Assembly (NCBI GenBank): GCA_945897695.1
Contig: CAMDGW010000090.1
Coordinates: 1 to 9,120 of the forward strand
DNA from: Pseudobacteriovorax antillogorgiicola
GTDB taxonomy: Bacteria > Bdellovibrionota_B > Oligoflexia > Oligoflexales > RGVZ01
DNA length: 9,120 nucleotides
Direction of reading: 5' to 3'
Shown: one piece after another, positions 1 through 5,565 of the stretch
Layout of the letters: each line of letters begins with the position of its first letter
How positions within the stretch are numbered: position 1 is the first letter of the stretch
Made by a program: the position numbers and the translations under genes
Notes under the pieces: model-generated
What the model was told of the DNA's origin: nothing
Seen by the model: only the letters and a program-made list of their open reading frames with translations
Databases searched by the model: none

Positions 1-2
1 TG

Positions 3-50
3 CGCAAAGATATTGGCGCAGATCGCGTTCACCCCATATTTATACCGTAA
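3..50 (+). CDS. Possible 3' end of an upstream gene (fragment)
   Basis: One frame reads RKDIGADRVHPIFIP and then TAA, with natural-looking codon use. The stop lies 7 bases before the mqnD ATG, a spacing typical of an operon. Fifteen residues are too few to identify a family. A second frame is also open here and ends in a TGA that overlaps the mqnD ATG, so the identity of the upstream reading frame is uncertain. Confidence 0.3.
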   Translation, partial: RKDIGADRVHPIFIP

Positions 51-57
51 GGTCGAC

Positions 58-918
58 ATGACAAAGCCTAAGCAAAAAATATCGATCGCATATAGTCCAG
101 ACACCGACGACGCATTCATGATCCTAGCACTAAAAGACCGTCGCGTGCCCTGGGAAGACTTCGAATTCACGTTTACGGTTGGCGACATTCAGGAGCTCAA
201 CGAGGCTGCTCTTCACGGAACATATGACATTACCGCAATAAGTGTGGGCGCATATCCTAGACTTCGCGATCAATATTTAATGATGCCCGTTGGAGCTAGC
301 GTTGGAGATGAGTTTGGTCCTGCGATTGTCACGTCTCCTTTGAGTACCATGAGGGTGGAGGATTTAGCTGGCAAAAGAATTGCTGTACCCGGCCTTAACA
401 CCTCTGCTCACATTGCTGCGCAAACCTTATTTGGACCGTTTGAAGCCGTGCCGATGTATTTTATGACAATTAAAGATGCTGTTCTTCGCGGTGACGTTGA
501 CGGCGGAATTCTAATCCACGAACTACAACTTGACCCGTCGTCCGCAGGACTTCGTAAAATCAATGATCTTGGACGCCTCTGGCATGACCGTTTTAAACTA
601 CCACTTCCCCTGGGAGCTAATGCTATTAGCAAAAGCCTCGACGCGAATACTGCCTCACGTCTGAACCGCATTTACCGTCGGAGCATTGAATTTGGCCTGG
701 AGAACCGAAAAGAAACTATTGCTTCTGCCGTACGCTCAGCTGCCGCCAAGGATGCACTAAATGAGGAAATGGGCGATCGCTACATCTACATGTATGTGAA
801 CGCACGTAGCCTCGATTTTCAAAATGATGTCCTCATGGGTATCCGAACATTATTTGACCGGGGCGCAAGTCTTGGGCTTTTTGAGCCCATCGATCTTGAC
901 AGCCATCTTGTAAACTGA
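58..918 (+). CDS. mqnD: MqnD, 1,4-dihydroxy-6-naphthoate synthase (futalosine pathway)
   Basis: MqnD converts cyclic dehypoxanthine futalosine to 1,4-dihydroxy-6-naphthoate, the bicyclic core of menaquinone, in the cytoplasm. The 286-residue protein has the usual length and the periplasmic-binding-protein-like fold signature of MqnD/MqnA. Near the N-terminus is YSPDTDDAFM, in place of the SPCPND of the classical form. Next comes GDIQELNEAALHGTYDITAIS, then a GxxxGDEFGPAIV glycine-rich stretch, and DGGILIHE with His154. The last matches the conserved LIHE motif whose His has been proposed as the base in Thermus MqnD. MqnA, its paralogue, lacks the D-I-x-E-L-N and LIHE pattern. The ATG at 58 is chosen because AAGG lies 5 bases upstream; an in-frame TTG at 13 has no such site. 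mqnE follows after 20 bases, which supports the pathway assignment. Confidence 0.93.
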   Translation: MTKPKQKISIAYSPDTDDAFMILALKDRRVPWEDFEFTFTVGDIQELNEAALHGTYDITAISVGAYPRLRDQYLMMPVGASVGDEFGPAIVTSPLSTMRVEDLAGKRIAVPGLNTSAHIAAQTLFGPFEAVPMYFMTIKDAVLRGDVDGGILIHELQLDPSSAGLRKINDLGRLWHDRFKLPLPLGANAISKSLDANTASRLNRIYRRSIEFGLENRKETIASAVRSAAAKDALNEEMGDRYIYMYVNARSLDFQNDVLMGIRTLFDRGASLGLFEPIDLDSHLVN

Positions 919-938
919 CCGCTTGGGGGAAGATCGAT

Positions 939-3092
939 ATGATGCGCGAAATCGCTTTAAAAGTTGAGCAAGGTAATCGGATCAATGAAAAAGATGCCTT
1001 ATGGCTATACCAGCACGCCCCACTTAATGAGCTCGGGCGACTTGCCAACCGAATAAACCTTCGCAAAAACGGTAAAGCGGTTTTTTATAATATCAATCGC
1101 CACATTAACCCCACAAATATTTGTGCGCTTTCCTGTAAATTTTGCGCCTACAGCAAAAAAATTGGTGAAGAGGGAAGCTACGCTTACGAAATCGACGAAA
1201 TGATCACCAAAGCAGGCGAAGCCGTTGCTCAAGGGGCAACGGAATTACACATGGTTGGGGGGTTGCATCCTCGCTGGAATTTCCAGCGGTACGTTGACAT
1301 GATTGCGGCCATGCACAAAGCATATCCAGACGTCCATCTAAAGGCTTTCACCGCTGTAGAACTAGATTGGATGGCCCGCAAAGCGCGTAAAACCATTCCA
1401 GAGGTCATGACAGATTTACGGTCCGCAGGACTCGGATCATTCCCCGGGGGTGGAGCCGAAATTTTCCATCCCGAAATTCGCGACCAAATTTGTGACACAA
1501 AAGTTTCTGGTGACCAATGGATTGACACTCACCGCACGGCTCACACACTTGGCATGCGAAGTAACTGCACGATGCTTTACGGGCACATTGAATCCTACGA
1601 ACACCGCGTCGATCACATGCGACGCCTCAGAGAACTACAAGATGAGACGTCCGGGTTTAATGTCTTTATACCCCTGGCATTCCAACCATTTCAAAATGAG
1701 ATGGGTGTTAACAGATATACTTTTGGAGCTGATGATTTACGAACTATCGCTGTTGCTCGGATCTATCTAGACAATTTTCGCCACATCAAAAGCTACTGGG
1801 TGATGCTGGGTCAAGATGTTGCTCAACTTGCATTACAATTTGGTGCCAATGATCTTGATGGTACGGTACTTGAGGAAAAAATTTCTCGCGCTGCGGGAGG
1901 CCGAGCCGGCATGGTTATGACCCGCTCAAACCTGGAGAATCTCATTCGCCGTAGCGGTAGAATCCCAGTGGAACGTACGACACTCTATCAACCTGTTCAT
2001 GAAAATGATCGTCGCCACATGACAGCGGTGTCAAATGAGTCCGCCAGCGATGACATTATCGAGTGCCTTCAGGCACTGGAAACCGGAGGAACACTGGCAC
2101 CGTCCAATCTTTGGAGAGTTGCGCAGGAAGCTCCGCTACACCTTGTAACGAAAGCTTTAGACGCCTCCGGAAAATTATTTAGTCAAGGACAATCATTGAC
2201 TGCGTGTCTAACTATCAAGATGGACATGACAACAACCCCGGAGACTGCAGCCAATCAAGTTCGCAAATTAGATTCTGAATCAAAGAAAATCCAGAATGGA
2301 GACGCCTCGGTTCTTAATCTAGATGCAAGTGCAGTCACTGGTGCGCTAGATCTGACACCGATCATCGAATCATGTCTCGCGGCAGCACCTCGAGCCCAAA
2401 TAGTGCTTCACGGGATAAAGTCAGTCGTCGTGACTGCCGAAGCAGCTGGTCTAAAACCAACGGAGTACCTGGCAAGACTTCGGGCATCTGGATTAAACAC
2501 CCTGGAGGAATCCTCCGCTGATTGCAGTATGGATTCCGAACAAAAATGGATGGTGTTTCATTGCGCACAGTCAGCTGACATTGCAGTGCTGCCACTTATC
2601 AGCATTCGCGGTATCGGAAGCTCTCTTGATTGGTCCACCTGGGCAGACGACATCACCGAGCTACGAAGCCGTCTGGTGCAAGACAAAACTCTCTTCGCAG
2701 TCAACCTGCTAGTCAAAGCCGACGCGCTTGTGATGCCCAGCGAGTACTTAAAGGCCTTGGCTTTAACCCGGCTATGCTTGCCAACATCATTACAAATTTG
2801 GACTCCGGTTTTGGGCATCCCTGTTTTAGCTCCGCAGCGGGGGCTCGGAGCCGACAATAGCCACCACCCCTCGATGAAGCTGGTGTCTACACTCTCATCA
2901 TTTGGAAGCTCAAGTCTAGGTTTGGTTTCCACCAGCGAGCTGAGTGTAGAGCGCCTCATGGAGGATGTTCGAGCGTCTGGAGTCGGCCCACGCTTGACCT
3001 GTGCACGCCAAAATGAGATCAATCTTGACACCAATATTGCTGACAAACTTTCAACACTTCGTCATGTACCCAATCTGATAGCCGTTAGTTGA
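939..3092 (+). CDS. mqnE: MqnE, aminofutalosine synthase, with a fused degenerate radical SAM-like C-terminal domain
   Basis: MqnE is a radical SAM enzyme that joins the 5'-deoxyadenosyl radical to 3-[(1-carboxyvinyl)oxy]benzoate, giving 6-amino-6-deoxyfutalosine. Residues 1-355 form a complete MqnE: NINRHINPTNIC, then CxxxCxxC at Cys62, Cys66 and Cys69 (the 4Fe-4S site), HMVGGLHP, LKAFTAVEL, GSFPGGGAEIF, LRELQDETSGFNVFIPLAFQP, and W-V-M-L-G before FGANDLDGT. MqnE proteins normally end near here (roughly 360-390 residues), at the NLENLIRRSGRIPVERTTLY-type tail. This protein runs to 717 residues. The extra part, about 370-690, resembles the same fold without the cysteines and is listed separately. 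Overall identity is MqnE rather than MqnC, given the context and the HLKAFTAVE and HIKSYWVMLG motifs. The frame is unbroken with no stop between halves. The start is ATG at 939 or the adjacent ATG at 942, after GGGGGAAG. Confidence 0.93.
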   Translation: MMREIALKVEQGNRINEKDALWLYQHAPLNELGRLANRINLRKNGKAVFYNINRHINPTNICALSCKFCAYSKKIGEEGSYAYEIDEMITKAGEAVAQGATELHMVGGLHPRWNFQRYVDMIAAMHKAYPDVHLKAFTAVELDWMARKARKTIPEVMTDLRSAGLGSFPGGGAEIFHPEIRDQICDTKVSGDQWIDTHRTAHTLGMRSNCTMLYGHIESYEHRVDHMRRLRELQDETSGFNVFIPLAFQPFQNEMGVNRYTFGADDLRTIAVARIYLDNFRHIKSYWVMLGQDVAQLALQFGANDLDGTVLEEKISRAAGGRAGMVMTRSNLENLIRRSGRIPVERTTLYQPVHENDRRHMTAVSNESASDDIIECLQALETGGTLAPSNLWRVAQEAPLHLVTKALDASGKLFSQGQSLTACLTIKMDMTTTPETAANQVRKLDSESKKIQNGDASVLNLDASAVTGALDLTPIIESCLAAAPRAQIVLHGIKSVVVTAEAAGLKPTEYLARLRASGLNTLEESSADCSMDSEQKWMVFHCAQSADIAVLPLISIRGIGSSLDWSTWADDITELRSRLVQDKTLFAVNLLVKADALVMPSEYLKALALTRLCLPTSLQIWTPVLGIPVLAPQRGLGADNSHHPSMKLVSTLSSFGSSSLGLVSTSELSVERLMEDVRASGVGPRLTCARQNEINLDTNIADKLSTLRHVPNLIAVS
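2046..3008 (+). other. Degenerate second MqnE/MqnC-like radical SAM domain within mqnE (residues ~370-690)
   Basis: Aligning the two halves by eye gives a continuous series of matches. EQGN..QHAPL (10-29) pairs with ETGG..QEAPL (381-400) at a fixed offset of 371. AYP..E...LRSAGL (128-165) pairs with AAP..E...LRASGL (482-519). GGGAEIF (170-176) pairs with ESSADCS. QW...H (193-198) pairs with KW...H (536-541). LQDET pairs with VQDKT. AVARIYL and W-V-M-L-G pair with LTRLCL and W-T-P-V-L-G. FGAND pairs with LGADN. Carried forward ungapped, Cys62, Cys66 and Cys69 fall on Thr433, Ala437 and Gln440. No CxxxCxxC exists anywhere in this half, and the SAM-contacting GGGAE is lost. It should not bind a radical SAM cluster; a structural or regulatory role is inferred. 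Confidence 0.75.
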
Positions 3093-3116
3093 GTTATTTA
3101 AGACCCGTAGTAAACT
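3089..3116 (+). promoter_or_regulatory. Possible sigma70-type promoter for the small membrane protein and dedA
   Basis: TTGAGT (3089-3094) and TAAACT (3111-3116) are separated by 16 bases, each matching the consensus at 4 of 6 positions. The 66-base gap after mqnE has no terminator-like hairpin, so read-through from mqnE is equally possible. Confidence 0.3.
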
Positions 3117-3158
3117 ATAGAGAAGGTTTTCGCTTAGCTTACAGGGAGAGTAAGGCGC

Positions 3159-3461
3159 ATGCAGCAGGACAACCAGCTTCCTCCAGATCCCAAAGGTAGT
3201 TTCACCATGGGCCTTGCCCATGATGCCTCTGCGTTGCCGCCTTTTGATAGCGACATGATTGAGATTGAGAAGAAGTTAAGCCGCAAATTTGGTCGTGGCG
3301 TTTTCCAAGGCGAATGGACAACCGGCCAAATCGTTGCAGTTATTTTTGTAGGGTCTTTTATTGCCGGCGTTCTATTCACGTCTTCAATCCTGTCCGGGAT
3401 TATTGAAATTCACCCCTCAGCAATAAAAGCCTTTTTCAAGTCACTCTTTGGGAAAGGCTAA
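3159..3461 (+). CDS. Small single-helix membrane protein of unknown function
   Basis: The 100-residue product is not recognised as a known family. Residues 1-54 are polar, with a proline-rich start (QLPPDPKG) and a charged segment around 32-45 (EIEKKLSRKFGR). One strong membrane helix spans about 56-80, and a short basic C-terminus follows (KAFFKSLFGKG). There is no cleavable signal peptide, so a bitopic inner-membrane protein is likely. The start is set by AGGGAG at 3143-3148 ahead of the ATG; an in-frame ATG at 3207 lies inside a perfect 7-bp inverted repeat (3206-3212 with 3216-3222). The dedA-family gene starts 15 bases after the stop, so the two are probably co-transcribed, and the protein could act with DedA at the membrane. 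That link rests on position only. Confidence 0.75.
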   Translation: MQQDNQLPPDPKGSFTMGLAHDASALPPFDSDMIEIEKKLSRKFGRGVFQGEWTTGQIVAVIFVGSFIAGVLFTSSILSGIIEIHPSAIKAFFKSLFGKG

Positions 3462-3476
3462 CTAAGGTCACACTAA

Positions 3477-4100
3477 ATGAAATTACTGATAGACCTACTC
3501 AACTTTATACAACCCTACGGCACATACAGCTATTTTGTGATTTTAGGGGTGCTGCTAGCCTGCGGCTTCGGACTTCCGCTTCCGGAAGATATTACATTGG
3601 TCACTGCTGGAATTCTTGCTTCGCGCAATATAATTGACTTCAACATGACCGTGTTGCTGTGTATGTTTGGCGTCCTTCTGGGTGACGGCATAATTTTCTT
3701 TCTGGGCAGCCACTATGGGACAAAGCTAAGAGGAACCAAGTTTTTCGGGGTGATACTACCTGAGAAACGAGATGCCGCTGTTAAAAGTATTGTCCAAAAA
3801 TATGGTGATAAAGTCATTTTTATGGCCAGATTCATGCCAGGGCTGAGAACCCCACTATTCTTTGCCACTGGCAGTTACCACGTCCCTTTTTGGAAGTTTC
3901 TTTTGCTGGATGGCTTCGCCGCACTGATTTCAGTTCCGCTTTGGGTTTATGTGGGCTTTCTTTTCGGCTCTAACTTGGAACATCTCGAGATCGTGATCAA
4001 GAGAGCTCAAAAGGGAATCTACGCTAGCTTAGCGGCTATCTTAATTTTATTCGTCACCGTTTACTTTGTCCGGAAACGCTATCTTCGCGTCCCCGAGTAG
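3477..4100 (+). CDS. DedA/VTT-family inner-membrane protein
   Basis: DedA-family proteins are inner-membrane proteins of the VTT superfamily. Members have been linked to flipping undecaprenyl phosphate or phospholipids across the membrane and to maintaining proton motive force. This 207-residue protein has the usual length and layout. A hydrophobic N-terminal segment (about 17-48) carries the re-entrant motif GFGLPLPEDITL with Glu37 and Asp38. A second hydrophobic segment follows (58-77, with Gly69-Asp70). Next comes the hallmark FMARFMPGLRT (Arg118, Pro121, Gly122, Arg124) and ATG, another hydrophobic stretch (138-165), and a C-terminal helix (182-198) with a basic end. TAAGG at 3463-3467 precedes the ATG by 9 bases. 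The substrate cannot be told from sequence. The strong terminator at 4131-4162 ends the unit. Confidence 0.92.
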   Translation: MKLLIDLLNFIQPYGTYSYFVILGVLLACGFGLPLPEDITLVTAGILASRNIIDFNMTVLLCMFGVLLGDGIIFFLGSHYGTKLRGTKFFGVILPEKRDAAVKSIVQKYGDKVIFMARFMPGLRTPLFFATGSYHVPFWKFLLLDGFAALISVPLWVYVGFLFGSNLEHLEIVIKRAQKGIYASLAAILILFVTVYFVRKRYLRVPE

Positions 4101-4130
4101 CCCCATGCGCAGCCGCTGATTCATAATAAA

Positions 4131-4162
4131 AAGAGGGTGGTTCGAAAACGAACCACCCTCTT
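4131..4162. terminator. Bidirectional intrinsic terminator between convergent genes
   Basis: A perfect 14-bp inverted repeat (4131-4144 with 4149-4162) encloses an AAAA loop and has a GAGGGTGG core. Read on the - strand, the stem runs into TTTTTATT, a good U-tract ending the lipoprotein transcript. Read on the + strand, the tail is TCTTAAATT, weaker but adequate for dedA. Confidence 0.92.
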
Positions 4163-4234
4163 AAATTGGAGGCTATCTCATGAAGCAGCGTTTAAATTAA
4201 TAAGTTCGCAACTCCTGAAACGCTGAGCGAAAAC

Positions 4235-4810
4235 TTAGTACGCGGCGCCGTAGCCAGGAGCGTAGCCTTGGCCACTGTAGCTGCTGCCGAACGAGCTGTT
4301 GTACTGATAGTAGTTATAACCAGCATAGTTGTATGTATTTGCGTAGTTATATCCGTAGTAGTAACCGTAGTTGTAGTATGCTGGGCTGTAAAATGACCAG
4401 TTATAGTTATTATGATTGCTATAGTTGTTATAGCTATTATAGTTGTAAGAGTAGCTTGTATTTCCATAGCCGCAGCTATTGCAGCGACGCCAGCGGCGCC
4501 ATCCGCAGAAGCTTTCAGTAGAAGAAGTTTTGTCAAGTTCATCAACAGTAACTTCTGGAGTTTTAGCAGCTGCAAAAGCAGATGTTACAGTGTTAGCAGT
4601 TAGGTTCTGCGCGCTTGTTGTACGAAGTTCGGCCTTGTCATTGATTTCTTTTCCGTCTGCGCCAACTGGAACGCGAACGATAGCAACTGAAGGAAGTTCT
4701 GCCGCTTTAGCAATAGCAGCTTCTTCGCTGATTGCTGACTTCTTAGATTCCTGCATAGAACCGCATGATGCGAGCGCCAAAACGGTCGCTAAAGTAACTA
4801 AAATACGCAT
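4235..4810 (-). CDS. Tyr/Asn-rich putative outer-membrane lipoprotein, unknown function
   Basis: The 191-residue precursor begins MRILVTLATVLALASC. This is a lipoprotein signal peptide with lipobox L13-A14-S15-C16, so Cys16 should be lipidated. Gly17 and Ser18 follow; there is no Asp at +2, so outer-membrane sorting is likely. Residues 17-98 are Ala/Glu/Lys-rich and probably helical. A short cluster, FCGWRRWRRCNSCG (101-114), holds Cys102, Cys110, Cys113, two Trp and four Arg. Residues 115-191 are low complexity, with 26 Tyr and 15 Asn by hand count plus Gly and Ser, in units such as YNYNSYNNY. No family is recognised. ATG at 4810 is chosen because GGAG lies 6 bases upstream and it places the signal peptide at the N-terminus; an upstream ATG at 4849 would add MASFIIFFDMEIT and overlap the promoter. 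The gene appears monocistronic, with its own promoter and terminator. Confidence 0.85.
   Translation of the reverse strand: MRILVTLATVLALASCGSMQESKKSAISEEAAIAKAAELPSVAIVRVPVGADGKEINDKAELRTTSAQNLTANTVTSAFAAAKTPEVTVDELDKTSSTESFCGWRRWRRCNSCGYGNTSYSYNYNSYNNYSNHNNYNWSFYSPAYYNYGYYYGYNYANTYNYAGYNYYQYNSSFGSSYSGQGYAPGYGAAY
4238..4468 (-). repeat. Low-complexity Tyr/Asn codon repeat tract
   Basis: The DNA for lipoprotein residues 115-191 is built from repeated TAT/TAC and AAT/AAC codons. Short direct repeats such as TATAGTTGT (read on the + strand) recur around 4420-4450. There is no exact long unit, but the tract could be prone to slippage and length variation between strains. Confidence 0.6.
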
Positions 4811-4832
4811 TGTAATCTCCATATCAAAAAAA

Positions 4833-4860
4833 ATGATAAAACTGGCCAATAATTGGTCAA
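4833..4860 (-). promoter_or_regulatory. sigma70-type promoter of the lipoprotein gene
   Basis: On the - strand, TTGACC (4860-4855) and TATCAT (4838-4833) are 16 bases apart, each matching the consensus at 5 of 6 positions. Transcription would start about 20 bases before the GGAG ribosome site. A second possible pair lies further upstream: TTGACA (4898-4893), then 17 bases, then TAATAA. Confidence 0.65.
4843..4859. promoter_or_regulatory. Near-palindrome overlapping the lipoprotein -35 box (candidate operator)
   Basis: TGGCCAATAATTGGTCA is an 8-bp inverted repeat around a single central A with one mismatch. It covers the -35 box and the start of the spacer, where a bound protein would block RNA polymerase. 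A related element lies in the sigma-gene promoter at 6959-6970. Confidence 0.45.
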
Positions 4861-4870
4861 GTCGCGACTT
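4859..4870. promoter_or_regulatory. 12-bp perfect palindrome upstream of the lipoprotein -35 box
   Basis: AAGTCGCGACTT is a perfect 12-bp palindrome abutting the -35 box. Its location suits a regulator site, but no known consensus is recognised. Confidence 0.4.
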
Positions 4871-4887
4871 TATTAGTCAACGCACTA

Positions 4888-4897
4888 TGACATGTCA
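4888..4897. promoter_or_regulatory. 10-bp perfect palindrome further upstream of the lipoprotein gene
   Basis: TGACATGTCA is a perfect 10-bp palindrome. TTGAC recurs three times on the - strand here, starting at 4898, 4880 and 4860, at steps of 18 and 20 bases. Confidence 0.35.
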
Positions 4898-4941
4898 ACT
4901 ATGAAATTAATGATTTCTATTAATAAAAATAAAGTATTTAA

Positions 4942-5559
4942 TTACAACCAGTTATAGACCCCAGTTGGAGCCTGAAATGAAACCTCTGCCTGAAGGGCCC
5001 GGCCAAGTTGGCGCAAGTAGGTGTCTCGCGCTATCTCCACGGCCCCCAAACCGCGTAAATGCTCCGTCATAAACTGAACTTCGAGCAGATCAATACCGCA
5101 GTCTTTAAGTCGTACCACGAGTGCCCACAAAGCAATTTTGGAGGCATCCGTTTCGCGGCTGAACATACTTTCAGCATTAAACACGCCCCCTTGCGATAGC
5201 CCATACAGACCACCTACCAAATTGGCTTTTGCGTCCCAGACTTCAACGCTGTGGCAGAAGCCTAACCGATGAAGGGCCGTGTAAGATTTCTTAATATCCT
5301 GCGAAATCCAAGTAGCCGGGCGATCGGCACACGCATCAACAACCCCGACGAAATCCCTGTTAAAGGTTACTTGAAACTTTTGTCGACGCGCCGTCCGACG
5401 AAGGGAATGGGAAACATGAAAGCCGTCAATTGGAATAACAGCCCTGGGGTCGGGATTAAACCATAATATCTCGCCCGAATCGGGATCTGGCATAGGAAAA
5501 TAGCCGCCTCGATAGGCGGCTATGATCAACTCAGGACTTAATGATTCCTGGAATGGCAT
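4942..5559 (-). CDS. aat: Aat, leucyl/phenylalanyl-tRNA-protein transferase
   Basis: Aat moves Leu or Phe from its tRNA onto proteins with N-terminal Lys or Arg, marking them for ClpS/ClpAP degradation (N-end rule), in the cytoplasm. The 205 residues carry the family motifs in order: AAYRGGYFPMP (14-24), WFNPDPRAVIP (33-43), TWI (83-85), FCHSVEVW (101-108), LVGGLYGLSQGGVF (114-127), ESMFSRETDASKIAL (130-144) and EVQFMTEHLRGLGAVEI (160-176). The N-terminus is shorter than in E. coli, as in the short Aat forms of many bacteria. One oddity is Glu160 at the place of the E. coli Asp186 in the IDCQ motif; the adjacent Gln (Gln162) is kept. The gene starts 6 bases after the anti-sigma-like stop, so translational coupling is likely; the Shine-Dalgarno site is weak. 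The gap to the lipoprotein gene has no clear hairpin terminator. Confidence 0.95.
   Translation of the reverse strand: MPFQESLSPELIIAAYRGGYFPMPDPDSGEILWFNPDPRAVIPIDGFHVSHSLRRTARRQKFQVTFNRDFVGVVDACADRPATWISQDIKKSYTALHRLGFCHSVEVWDAKANLVGGLYGLSQGGVFNAESMFSRETDASKIALWALVVRLKDCGIDLLEVQFMTEHLRGLGAVEIARDTYLRQLGRALQAEVSFQAPTGVYNWL
5500..5523 (-). promoter_or_regulatory. Terminator-like hairpin inside early aat
   Basis: ATAGCCGCCT and AGGCGGCTAT form a perfect 10-bp stem with a 4-base loop. On the - strand the stem runs straight into TTT and then CC. It lies 36 bases after the aat ATG, over codons 13-20. It could act as an intragenic terminator or attenuator when translation is slack, or it may be a chance product of the IAAYRGGY codons. 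Confidence 0.45.
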
Positions 5560-5565
5560 GAAATT

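Noticed and set aside
13..57. In-frame TTG start that would lengthen MqnD by 15 residues
   Set aside because: The ATG at 58 has AAGG at good spacing, and the extra residues do not belong to the MqnD N-terminus.
2558..3046. 162-residue antisense open frame under the mqnE C-terminal half
   Set aside because: No family features or ribosome site are seen. The sense frame has the repeated-domain pattern and is the coding one.
2046..3092. A separate or frameshifted mqnC pseudogene after mqnE
   Set aside because: The frame runs on from the MqnE domain with no stop or shift and no ribosome site at the junction, so it is treated as one fused protein.
4192..4575. 127-residue open frame on the - strand, Thr/Ile-rich
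   Set aside because: It is the shifted frame of the Tyr/Asn repeat in the lipoprotein gene; its length and bias come from that repeat.
4811..4849. Upstream ATG that would lengthen the lipoprotein by 13 residues
   Set aside because: It would overlap the promoter and move the signal peptide away from the N-terminus; GGAG fits the ATG at 4810.
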